Source: Albula goreensis
Lineage: Eukaryota > Chordata > Actinopteri > Albuliformes > Albulidae
Direction of reading: 5' to 3'
NCBI GenBank assembly: GCA_022829145.1
Contig: CM040742.1
Span: 13,496,131 to 13,560,130, forward strand
DNA length: 64,000 bases
This document shows, in pieces, positions 23,296 through 36,200 of the stretch; positions within the stretch are counted from its first letter, which is position 1, and each line of letters starts with the position of its first letter. The translations under genes were made by a program, and so were the position numbers. A model generated the notes under the pieces. The model saw only the letters and a program-made list of their open reading frames with translations. It was not told the origin of the DNA and made no database searches.

Positions 23296-26200
23296 CATGC
23301 TTTATGTCCATATAAACAACAGCCATTCCAAAACCAAATAGCTGATGAATGAAAATATGACCAGATTCTTTGTTCATGTGTACATTTCCTGTATAGCTCT
23401 CTGTAGTAATATAACTTAATTCAGAATAAAATTTTACATAACGGAATAAAAATAAATCACTTCTATATTATTTAGATTTGCACAAAAATATATTTCCTCC
23501 TGGGTCTGAAAATAAGGGGGAAAAGGGATCGTTTTTACTTTTTTTAAAGAGTGATCTAACCAGAACTCTATTTAGTCTTATGGGACCACTATTAAAACTG
23601 CAAGTTCACCAAGGCTCCTTTCTAGTGGTGAGATGGTGGGTGGAGTCTGCAGTCTCTGGTTAGCGGCAGGCTCCGGGATCAGTTTTTCCGCTGTTGAATG
23701 ATGTGGTGGGGAGGGGAGGATGTGGATTCCCCTCATGGATCATTGTTTGGATTCGGCGTTGGCCTCCATGCCAGAGGAAAACACCGGACCACTGCCGAAC
23801 CCATGGGGGTTTTTGAAGTAAAGTTTACATTGCCCCACACAATTCAACATCCTGCAGGTCTGTGCATGATTTTGGCATATCTATATTCCCTCAATTATTG
23901 TTAAATTTTTATTCTTATACAAGCTGATGTAAGTGGACTCCATGATGCAGTTTCATTTTTTGTGTACGGTATGTCCATGTGGCGATTTTTGGTGAGGTTT
24001 CCAAAGTTCGTCGAGGCTTCAACTTAACTTGCTCACACGTTTTGTTATGACTGTGCAAATGAAGTGCACTGAATAAACTGGAGTGTGGTGTTAGCATTAA
24101 ACTTCCAGCGGAAAGTGACTTATGGGGACACAAAAAAATGGCATCCCGAAGTCTGCTGAAGTAATAAAATACATTCCATTGATAACAGAAGGGGGTGGGG
24201 AATGGCCAACAAAGCTACGCAAAGATCTCGTGTGGGACCCGATGATTAAAAATGCCTCCTAATGAAAAAGGAAGTCTCTTGGTTTCACACAACACAACTT
24301 TCTGAGTGCTAGAATTACTAATCACCATCCCAAGGTTAGATTTCTATTTTGTACCTTGACATTTATCACCAAAAAAGTTTCTGCTTCGGGGAGTTTCTTG
24401 TGATGATATCTTGAAATGTGTGCATTAACAATGATTGTGGCATGAGACAAATTGACAGAAAACACATGGGTAGCACATTTTTAAAGGCAAAGTTTATATA
24501 TCCATTGAATTCAGGGGCAAGTGGACTGTATTTTTCCCCTCTATCCTACCTCTCACATTTGAGATGGGTCTGGTTTGAGGCTGCAGTTGAAAGATAAGAG
24601 GTTGCACATTAAGGAGAATTTTTTTCCCTCTTGTGAACTGGACTACAAATTGTGTGAATCTACTTTTCTTAAGTTGTTTCAACCTGACTCATTTCAATAT
24701 AAATCATATATTTTAAAGCTTATTGAACAAAAACAAGAACAGGAAACCTGTCACTTGCAATGTTTATATGTTGAATAAGGTTTTTGTCAAAAGTTGGAAC
24801 TTCACACAAAATCAAAGGCAACTGATTCATTTTATTTTTAATTTTTTTTTGTATTTCCTCGTACATGCATAAAGGTTACCAACAATGGCTAGGATGTGAC
24901 ATATGAGTGATTGTATAAATGATTCATATCACATCAATTCTATCAAGAAAAATGATTGTTAACAAACATGAATAACTAAATGATTTACTTCTTATCTTAC
25001 AATGCCAGGAAAATCAATGGATTGTCTATCTAAATAGATAGATGGACAGACAGATCGATAAACAGATAATTAATTCCTGAGAGGGAATGACTTTTTCAAC
25101 AGTAGACATAAAAACAGCAAAAAAAGCATAAACACAGAGAGATGGCCATACAGAGATGTAAAGCATTGCTATTTGATGATGGGACATTGTCCTCAGTTTT
25201 AAAACCCCACAACACAAAGAAAGTCAAAAGTCATCCGATTGTTTTTAAAAGCAAGAAAACAAACAAGAATAAAATAAAATAAATAAAATTATTAAGCTAC
25301 CAAAACCCATGCAAAGAATTACAGTACCTAATCACCAAGCATGCAATAACCCACCCATACTGCTTCACATTTCTGTTGGTGCATTCCAAAGAGATTAACG
25401 GCATAACTGTACCGCACTGTGCATAGTTTTAACCCAATAACTGGAAGTCTATCCAAAGGACTGTGATTCTTACATTTTTTAATTTATATTTTTCACAAGT
25501 TACAAATGCCAGGATAAAGGAGGAGCTACATTTCATTTGATAAAGTTCAGCAATTTGCTGTTGTCTTATGCAAAACTTTAGTAACTTCTTTTTCATTGTT
25601 TTCCTTCCAGTTGGGAGCGTCCAGTCAAACAGGCCCATCACATCAGCTGTAACATACTCCTTCAGTAAAGAACAACGTTCAAGATGACATGTGACTTTGA
25701 AAGAATGTTCAGTGCCTCCACTCAGCAGACTACAAGTTAGGTTACACAGCTCATTTGCTGCTGGTACAGATCGGCCAGATTTTCCTGACCAATCAGAGTT
25801 GTTCTTCCACATTGATGCAGGGAAAACCCTGCTGAGTGAAACCTTTGTGTTGATTTTTCCCCAGCAATAGTTTGCACTGGCATAGTGAAGACTCAAGGCT
25901 CAGGGCAAGTTAATACAGCTTGTTGCTACTAACAACTAGCAGGATACAACAAAATCAATGCAATTTCTTTCTGTCAAGCAGTCAATACCTGTTTAACTTT
26001 ACTGGATACAACCTACATATCATTCATCCGCACACAGGTGCTATACCACCACTGCTACAGGACTCATTTTTGTGTAATAACATAAAAGGGTCAAGTTGGA
26101 ATATGAGCCATTATAGGAAAGCTGGAATAATGCTTATGAGTTCATCTTGGGTCAAGTCTATGGTTATTTATATTTAGTTAACGGGTGTAATCACATAAAC

Positions 26201-29200
26201 TGAATATTCATATTTAACTTAAGTGGTTCTTTAATATATGTATATTATCTTAAATATGTGTAATCAGTCATTACATAGTTGTAAACATGTAATTACAAAG
26301 ATTAATTCACCAACTCAATGTAAATCAAAATAATGCTGTCAAAAGTATGGAGTGAAATTAGGAAACAAGTTTGTATGGTTTGAATTTCAGAATATAAATG
26401 AATGTAAAAAGAAATATGTTTACTCAGAGTACGCTCCTGCAATTGAACACAAACCTTATTTTTGTAAACTGAACACTTTTTATTCCTCATTCCTCTTTTT
26501 TGGCACAGTTTTAAAATTGGAAAATATAACTGACTAATATTTATCAGTGAAGATGAAGCACTACTGGTACAATTTTATCAATTAAAATCTTTGCAGATGA
26601 CATCTGTAAATGTGTTCAGTATACTGGAAGTACATGCAGGTTCCTGCCTGCCAGAAAAGGCCTGGCACGGAGATACAGAGTGACCCCTTGAGGGATGACA
26701 ATGCAATGGAATGACACTCCAGCCAGTGGCTATGAGGGTAAAACCAAATTTAATCAGTATAAACAACAAGCTTAAAACCTTCAAGTCTGCCTTGAGTACT
26801 TTCACATGTTAGATCTTATAGACTCTCTCACAATGGCAGACACATTAAAGTATTATGGAGCCTGAAACACAACTTCCATAATGTAGAATACTCATGAAAT
26901 GAGACAATGTACACACAGAATGCAGTGCCAGGAAAGTCAAAGACTTGTTTCTGATATTATGTCTATATTTTTTAAATTTATTTTTCTGTGCAAATATGAC
27001 CAGAAGACCTATCAGAAACCGGGCTTAAAATGTAATAAGTGGACTTTGAAATAGAGGCTGAGCATAGAGAAATTAATATGAAACATTTATAAGTGTACTT
27101 ATGTCACTAGTTGTTTAATAAATATTTATTTATATTTAAGTTTGCACCTGAAAAGAGTTACAGATTAAGGGACTACGATGATGAGGACTCTTTAAATGTA
27201 TAAAATAAATTATAATATATTAATATTGCACTGAGGGAAAGTCTGTATTTAGTGCTAAGTGTGTTTACAAGTGATGTAGAGAATGGAATAGGGCCAGTCT
27301 CTCAGGCTGTGTACCTGCACTCACTCTCATTGAAGACAAAAGTGGGACTTTTCCTGCTGCTCTGCCCTTCAAAATACACCATTATGTGTCCCATTGACTT
27401 CTGTGTGTCTGTGATCACTCTTCTCAATTTCATGCAGAATTAATATAAACCGGATTAATATTTGAGAACCAGAAGCCATGAGAGTAACCCATTTATGGAC
27501 AGTCTTTGAAAAATGGTTTTCCTCCATATGGATTTGATCCCCATCTCCAATGGCAGCTGTACTTATCCATGGAAAAAAAGATACATGAAATAGAAGTCCA
27601 TTGAATTTATGAGAAATTTTTACTATGGTTGAAAGTAATACATAACATAATTCTTCTGAAGGAGTGACTGCTTTGCTGTCTTATTATTTGTGTCATGTAA
27701 AAAAAAACCAATATTGATACCAGTCACATAAATCAGGGAAAAATAAGGGAAGGCCTTATACAAGCTCAAAGTTTTACAAGAAAATACTGCATCACACAAA
27801 AGCAAATGGAAATAATACATAGGAAAGGAGCAACAGCAGATACATTTTACGATTGAATCATAAACTCTCCAGATACATTAAATTCTCCTGAATTGCAAAT
27901 CATTTGGTCCCCTTTTAAAAGTTCAACATATTCCCAGCTTGCAAAATGATGCAGTCTCAGCACGGTGTGTGTCAAAGCTGTGTTTTAGTCATATTATGTA
28001 AATTATACATCACTAAGGAATGTAAGTGCGCTGAATGCTTTCAACTGTTGGCACAACATACCAAAGTAATGGAATGAATGGACTCAGTTACAGCTTTGAC
28101 ACAGCACAGTTATTTTTCTTAATGTTCTGGCTGTGTCACGCTTTGATGTTGAAGTTGAGAGGCTGGACAGTTGTGGTTTCTTAATCTTCACTGCTATGTG
28201 GTGAATAAAGATGACAATGGATCTTATCTCCAAGATTCACACTGCTTTTATATTCAGAGTGTGGTAAAACATTGCCTTGTTCTGTTTGGCTGTGAGGGAA
28301 AAAAACAATTGATTGCAAATCAAATAATTCTTTAAGCTACAGCAATAGGATTTAATTATTCAACATGACTTTATTGCCGAGATTCTTTGCTTTTAAACAG
28401 CTACAAAACGTTAAGGAGCCTAATTCCAGTTTTATGTGGAGTAAGAAGGTCTGAAAAAAAGTTAATTGTATATGGTTTCCCATGTGCCTATATAAAATAT
28501 ATCACATATAAAGGTAATGAATTTCTTGATTAAGCAACACACTTTCACATCATGTAGAATGCTAGAGAGTCATTAATGGTTCTGCAGTTCTGCAGGTGCT
28601 GCAGTTCCAAATGGTTCATTAATGGTTGGCTAATGTGACTATATGTTATGAAAAATATCCCCCCTATGATTACAAGCAAAGATTACAAGTTTTGGTAATA
28701 TTTACAGCATTTTTCTCTTTGAGTGTACCCTTTTTCAAACTTCAGTTCCTTGCCTCATATTTGTCTTTTGACTGCTTTTAGAAAGGGAACCTTCCACTTC
28801 TGCCATATATAGTTTTTGTTTTGAATATGATATTATTTGTACACATCTGTTTGAGTGCCCTCTATCTCTGCTTTCTTTCATTTTCCTTCCACTGTTCTGA
28901 TTGTGACATCATCACAATTACAAATACATTATCATCAATGTTTCATTGATGCGTACAAATCTGACCACTTATAAATCTCGCAACCATATTCTAATCACTC
29001 TGCAAGCATATTTTAAAAGTTTATTTCAATTTATTCTTTACCCACATCCTAATCAACTCCTAATCACACATAACCACATTCACAAAAACAATAGTGTATC
29101 CAAAACAACTAGAGCTTTGTCCATTAATTACAACAATCTGAAAAGTTTTTCTTTGGTCTAGTTCAATTATGGCTTTTTGCTTTCTGTACTTGAATCATGT

Positions 29201-30100
29201 GTAATTTTCTCTTCATTTAGCATTTTCATAATTGTTCAGAAATATATATGATTAAAACTATCCCCAAGCTCTTTAACATTGCTTTATTAGATTATGTCGT
29301 TTTGCATTAAGAATTACAAACCAATTAAATTGGAATACGAAAAATAAAATCATTCACATATAAGGTTAAATTCATATCTCAAAGCAGTTACCATATTTTG
29401 AGGTCTAGCAGTCTAAGCATTTTATATCCTTGTAATATTAAACTGTGATTTAGTGACGATAATGGGAAATCACTCTGAATAAAACAGAGAAAAAAAAACT
29501 CCATTCATTTTCATTTTCCCAGTGTTAGGGTGTAGTCAGACCAGAATATCCCCAAAATGGGAAATTGCTATGTAATGCTACAAATCCCATCAATAACATC
29601 GCCTCGCCGCAGTGTGACAACGGTTATAAAACTTCACATATTTGCATCTCCACACTGTCTATGTATAGGTGGCCAGAAAGTCTCCACAAAAGAAGGTGAC
29701 AGTTAGGCCTCGACCACAATCGTGTCACAACATTGTGAAACATTGTGGCGGCAATGTTTTTACAGCATGACATACATTCTGCTGGCAATTAAAACATTAG
29801 TATGCGCTTCTCAGATATGTAAATTTATTTATTGGAACTAAGTGTGACTGCAAATAAAAATAATGCACTACATGGTTTACTTAAATCACGGGAAATCGTA
29901 TTGAAAGGTACTCACACCCGTCTCGGATCATAAAACCTGAGGTAGAATGAGCTGATAAAACCCTAACATTAGAGAACACTGGTTGACTGTATTTGTGTTT
30001 ATGAGAATTGTCAAAGGGCAATTTTTTTGTCAGACTTTAACAACATTATAAATCGTGATATAAAATCTTTTTTGCCCCTGTGTATTTTCTTTGAGTCAGA
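23293..30100. other. Intergenic, no gene seen
   Basis: AT-rich. The longest open frame (25429-25896, minus, 155 codons) matches no family I recognise and is compatible with chance. An imperfect inverted repeat lies at about 27961-28112. Otherwise nothing definable. Confidence 0.6.
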
Positions 30101-33100
30101 TTTATGAAAGCGAGGCTTGTAATCTTTTTATTCTGTCTCTGCCTTGCTGTCTGACGGTTAAAAAGAAAGGGATAATTAAACTAATCCAAAACAAATAAAC
30201 ATCTGGCAAGGAATGAAAGGCTGCGGGAAATGGTTAGAGATTTAACTGCTCTTGGAGCCTTTTCTTCAGGCTTTGATGGTTTAGCATTAATCTGGAGGCC
30301 TTGACTGAGAATGGGAGAGGAGATGGGTCTCTTCAATAGGGTAGAGGACAACACACCATTCTCAAGTTAAAATGGGCATTTTTATCAGCTATGGATGAAA
30401 TCCATAATATGCATTTTCCTTTGAGGGTCAACTGAACTCACATTTTAATAAATGTATCTACTTTAAAGGGCTTAAATTGAGTCATTTGAGAAAAAATTGT
30501 TTATTTTATCGACAGATGAGAACGTATAGATTATGTAATGTTACTGTTTTATTTTTGGGGAGGGTAACAGTTTGTATTGATTTAGAAAGACAGCACTGAA
30601 CAAGGCTAGATTTGTGCGAAGTTTCTGCATTTTCGTATATTGCAAAACTACGAGACCACCATATTTATTCAGCTGTCATATGAATATGTGCTTGTTTTTC
30701 AGTCTGTTGCTTTTATTCCATAATGCCTTTTGCTAAAATGGAAGCCAACAGCAATCTTGCATGATTACACCCTTTGTCAAATTTCATTTGCATACGCAAA
30801 CAATACTTCATTGTGAATTACAATGAAATACCATACGTGATAATTAAACTAAAAGTAAAATCCATTTTCACAGTGACATTAAATGCTTCTGACTTAGATT
30901 GTTTATATTGTAAGGAGTGTCAGGCAGTCAGGAAGCCCAGATCAGCTCCTGACAGCCTGACAGTTAAGAAAAGGATTTACCCTGGAGAGCGACACATTGA
31001 AGCAGTGCTACATGGTCATTATGGTCACGCTGAATTAGACAGGTTTCACATGGGATCTGGGGTGAGCCTGCCCTCTGTTATCCAGCGCGTTGCTGCAGTC
31101 TAAAGCCTGATAGTCCAGAGATCCACTAGCTCTCACGATAATTGAGAATTTGAGATGAACCAGCTCCTTTAGCACTCGAACAGTAGATATTTTCATGCGT
31201 AATATATAAAAAAATTAAATAACTTGTCCAGTGTTGGAGCAAGGAACACTGGGTAAGTCTTTTTGTGCTGTGTGCTGACAAGGGGCTTGGTGACAAATGA
31301 GTCTGAAGGATCACTACTGTACAATATCTTGAGAAGAACACTTGTTAGGTGAAGTGTCATTGAGACTAGCCAGTCAGTTCTTGGTAAATGAGTGCTAGAA
31401 ACCACAACAAAGACCTGCCTTCCACCATCGCCTATCACCTGTAACTCTTGTTCCCTATGGCGACGCACTACCCTTATGATTGTCTGGAGACTTGTGCCAC
31501 ATGGCTGCCATGCATGATCAAAGCTTATCTTGATACCTCTAAGGACATAATTACCTACTTTTTATCACCAAGCAAAAGAACTTCGCTGAAAAGTTTAAAA
31601 AACATTTCATGTATATAATGTAGGCACCAAAAACATACTTAAAAAAAAAGAGCCAAACAGAAGTGATTCATTTTAAATGAAATGCTCATTTTAGAACAGG
31701 GAGAGTGGATGCAGGGATTTACAGCTAACATATAAGAGTCATATATATATATTAATATGGGTTTGGTGGGTGTTTAAGATCAGTTGCTTCCCACAGTATG
31801 TCATTTTACGAGTTCAGTTATTATTCCTGGGAACCAATGTTTCTCTCCCATGTCTGGTAACAGCATCCCATAATTTACAGCGATGGCACCATGGAAAGCT
31901 CTGCATATAACCAAATCTGCATTGGTTTTAACACTGGGGCCAGATTACAGGCCTGTCAGAGCCATGGCTGCCAATGGCTGACCACACATATTTCAACTTG
32001 TGATGTTTCTCATGATTCCATAAGTCCCCGTGTGACAGGAAACGGGTAATGACGATGACATAGAGTTGCTCTCATCTTGCCAACTGATAAGCCATGACTA
32101 GCAACATACTAACAGTCATGGAACAACAGCTGTAATGCTGAAAAGGTCATATAGGTATGCCTGCTGATGTAACAGCACTAAATGTGGCTCTGTTGTAAGG
32201 TGTCTATTTGTGAGCGCATGTTTGCTTCAAAGACTTATTGTCGTCTAGGCCTGCTCTGTTTTGGGCAATTGAAGATGCTGCTTGTTACCAGCAGTAAATA
32301 TCTGCCACTTGGCATTTGAAAGTTTCCAGTCAATCGCTACCTTGAGCAATCACGTTTTCATGTGGCAAAAACCAGATAAACAAAACCTATTTCAGCAGTT
32401 TTTTACACTTTCCATTTAAGTTGAAACTGCATTAAAACTGCATGTGTGTTGTAATACAAAGGAATAGAGTGTTTTCTCGTTGCTTTTGCTCGGAAGAGAA
32501 AATTTCTATGCAAAACACCTCATAACGGTTATGATAACAGCATATTAATCCATTCTGTTCACACATTATTACTGCACTTTATAATAACATTAAGAATAAC
32601 AATAATAACAGAAAAATAAATTTAACAAAGTCTAATTTCATTTTACATGTGTGGCAAAGCTAAAGTGTTCAGACGTTATTGTAGGTTTCAACAGGTTCCA
32701 ATTACACTGAAAACAAACTGAAATAAATAGTGAGTGTTGTTTGTGCCTTTCTTGAAGTCAATCTGCTAACAGGTGATATTAACATTTTGCTGATGGCTTA
32801 TTCAATTACATGCAGTGATAGAAGTATCCATGAAAGTCGTTACTGCAGGGTAATCAATACAGTGGCCTGATAGAAGAATTCATAACTGTGTTTAAAAAAG
32901 TTAATGTTGAAAAGGCTTCATTTTGCTTTTTCACTTCCAGCTGTCTGTGTATTATCTTATCAAATGGATCCTTTCATTTAGGTCATGAGAATGGCCTGAT
33001 CTGATGTTTATCAGCTATAATGTGTCACAGGAGCTAATAGTGTATATCCTAACATTAAGGGCCTTTGGTTATGTGAAATCGAGCAGGCTGGTGCAGATCA

Positions 33101-33200
33101 CCTGTAAAGATCTCTGTGAAATGTGACAGGCAGCATAAATAAAAAGTCATCATTCTGAAATAGATTTTGAATAATGTACAGTATGCATTTGCATGCTGTT
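30100..33200. other. Intergenic segment with enhancer-like stretches
   Basis: Less AT-rich blocks near 30120-30360, 30910-31130, 31860-32170 and 32930-33170 contain clustered E-box, GATA-like and homeobox-like words and lack repeats. They look like conserved non-coding elements, but conservation cannot be tested here. No open frame in them is convincing. Confidence 0.35.
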
Positions 33201-36200
33201 TGATTGATATATTTGCATTTCAGCAATGGGGGTTGGAAAAGGCTGATTGTGAAGGGAAACAAAACAATTAGTCACTTTCTCAGAACTGGATGGCGACATT
33301 GAGCTGGTACACCCTGACATTTGTATTTAAGTTCAGTTTCAAACAAATGCAAGTGTTGCTTCTTCTTTTTAACATAGTTTGATGTGCTGATTTTGATGAT
33401 AAACTTGTGAGCCAATGCCACTTCAGTTGGAAAAAAAACAACACTTGCTTTATACCTGTAAAGTTTACATGTTGATTGGTGTGAGCATGCTATCATAATT
33501 ATCTGTCTTGTGAGGGGTAAATGTATAAATAAACACATGAAACAGGAAATTGGTCGACACAAGCACTGCAACCCTGGTTGAACTGCACAGACTTGTGCAG
33601 ATGACGCGTGCACCATGGTGCTTATCTCAGATTGACGTATTGTGAGCATATATACACAGACATTTACAAATAAATTCCAAAGACTGTGGCATAAATATGA
33701 AAGCTTCAATGTGTCTTAACACTACAAGTACAGCATTCACACTCTGTATACTTGTTCATTTGCAAAAACTGTCCATAAACAAAATGAGTATTTCCATTGG
33801 CAAGAAACACCAACTTACTTAGCAAACCATGTATTGATGTGCAACATTAGATTTGATAATGTATTTAATTAAAAAAATCTTAACATGTGCTAATTTGTAT
33901 CAAAGTTTATCTAAGGAATCATATTCATAATTGGTTTATTAGATTTATGAAATAATTCATTTCTCTAAATTGCAGTGAGCAAACATAAATAAACCTTGGA
34001 TTTCATTAGTCATCCTGGTAAATTCTCATATTTACATTTTTTTCTCAGTTCCTCAAAAACATTTCCTGAGGTTGTGTACGTCTTTAGAAAAACAGTTATC
34101 ACTAAATTCAAAAGGGAATTGTAGCTGGTTACAGTTATGGTTTCAACTTTCAAAGTCTTTGATAAAAATGGTTTTGTTGGAAGAAAACACTGCAGTTCCA
34201 TACCCAAAGATTAACAAACAATAGAAATGTAAAGACTCCAAATGATTTGATGAAACAGTTCAGTTATATTGTCATATAAAAATGTTGTGTATAATTCTAA
34301 ACAGGCCCTGGAAGTTGTTTGTTGAGGAGAATGTGCTTGATTAGCTGCAAACAGCAAAACTAATAAAAAGGTTTCATGAAGTTTGCAACCTTCCTCAGCA
34401 GTACTGTTTAAACATGCATCAGCCAGGGTTTGTCTTTTTTTGTATGGACATTAATAATAGGATGTAGAAATGCACTATACATGATAAAAGACCAGATTTA
34501 CCAAAGCCTTTAGCACATGTTAAAAATTTGGCACATTTCAGTGACATGGCTTATGATTGGAGCAAGTAATCTACCTCAACCAATCACTTGCTAGTGCAAA
34601 AAGACTACCACCAGTTTTGTGCATATTAAATGCTTTAGTAAATCAGACCCAAGGAGTGGGAACTAAAAGAGCAGGAACCCCATCGAGAACTTCAGATTGT
34701 CCACAGGATGGTTTAAGTCAGGCACTGTCCCACAGAGTTAATGAGTATTTTCAGCTTCCGCCATATCTCTTCTGCATGTGCTAAAGCTCACCTCATTCAT
34801 CCTAATGCTTTTCAGCTGATCTACACCATCCTGTTGTTGGCACTGAAATATAGTTCATCTTCAGCTTTCTGTTGTTCTGAGGATACTACTCTGCCTGTAG
34901 AGAATAGTATGTAACTAAAATCATGTATGAATTGAGCTATTTCATTTATCTCTCAGTGAATAATACTCCTGTAAGAAACATATTTAGAGGGGCGATAAAG
35001 AAATACTTCATGCATCTTGGTGTTGTTCAACTATAAAAGTATGTGTATTTTGCTGGTAACTGTTCATTTTCTGACTTCCTCCTGAAACGATTAACCACGT
35101 GTTGGGACATATGTTCTGGCAAATATTGAAGATGTTGATGTGAATATCCTGTTCAGAGAATCACTGAGAAAATGAACGGGGGCGTTATTTTTCCTGCTAG
35201 CTCCGTCAACTCCTGCGTCAACTCTCTCTGCTACCAAGTGTTTTCTTTGGATAAAAATCAGGAAGTAAATTTGGCTAAAGTGTGCCTTCAAAATTTGAAC
35301 CAAGATGGACACCTTCACACATCTGCATAGTGCAATGAGGTACATCACCAGTCATTCAGCATTGTGTGGAGATGCTGACAGGGTCATGGCACATGTTTTA
35401 TTGCTGAGAAATAAGACATAAAGAGTAACATTCATCAGCTCTGTGCTGTTGCCAGACATACACCAGCAATGGCGGGTTGACCTCCACTGAGGTCTTTGCA
35501 GTTTTCACTATTATCCCAACACCACCGCACCTCCCTGCACAAACCCCGCCCCCCAGCCGCACCTGCTGCCTCTGTAAAACAGACAAGTCAAACATGTCTC
35601 CGAAACAGTGCAAAACACAAGTGGTGATGAGAGCATGTTGCTGTAGAGGATGGAAAAAAATGTAAAATTTGAATTAACTCAAATGAATTAATTACTCTAG
35701 TTATGGCCTGGTGCAGCTGCCCCAGATCCACCCCCCCCCCCCACTGAATTTACACCAATCCGTCTTTATCCGCTTCTCCTCTCCTCATATTCAAAGCAGC
35801 AAAGCAGCCACCAGCCTCGTCCTGGGAAGCACCACGAAAGCACAGAGTGAGCTCTGAAGTGGGCCAGTGGCTGATTTTTATTCACGATCTGTGGCAGATG
35901 GATGAGATTAAAATGAAGAGCGGGCTGCATTTTGGAACATGGGTATTGAGATCGTTTGCCTCTCCAATGTAAACACGGGCTCAGTGTACTCATTTGCAAT
36001 GCACTGCGGAAAACTCTACATACGCTCTTGTGTCATGTTGTACCGTGTTTTGTAAGGGTGGCCTGCTCACAAGGGGGTAGACTGTTAACATTAGGCAGTG
36101 AAAAGATGTAATCTTGTAATATTGAGAGAGAGTATGGTGACAGGCTAAAGTTTCCCACTCTGACAGAAGAAAAACAGCTCTACATGGGTCCTTTGGGAGT

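Noticed and set aside
30774..31103. Plus-strand 109-codon frame with a CxxC pair
   Set aside because: The CxxC pair (CLYCKEC) is not enough for a zinc finger. The region looks more like a regulatory non-coding block.
33272..33709. Minus-strand 145-codon open frame
   Set aside because: No domain recognised, cysteine-rich hydrophobic mix typical of AT-rich random frames, no promoter or splice support.
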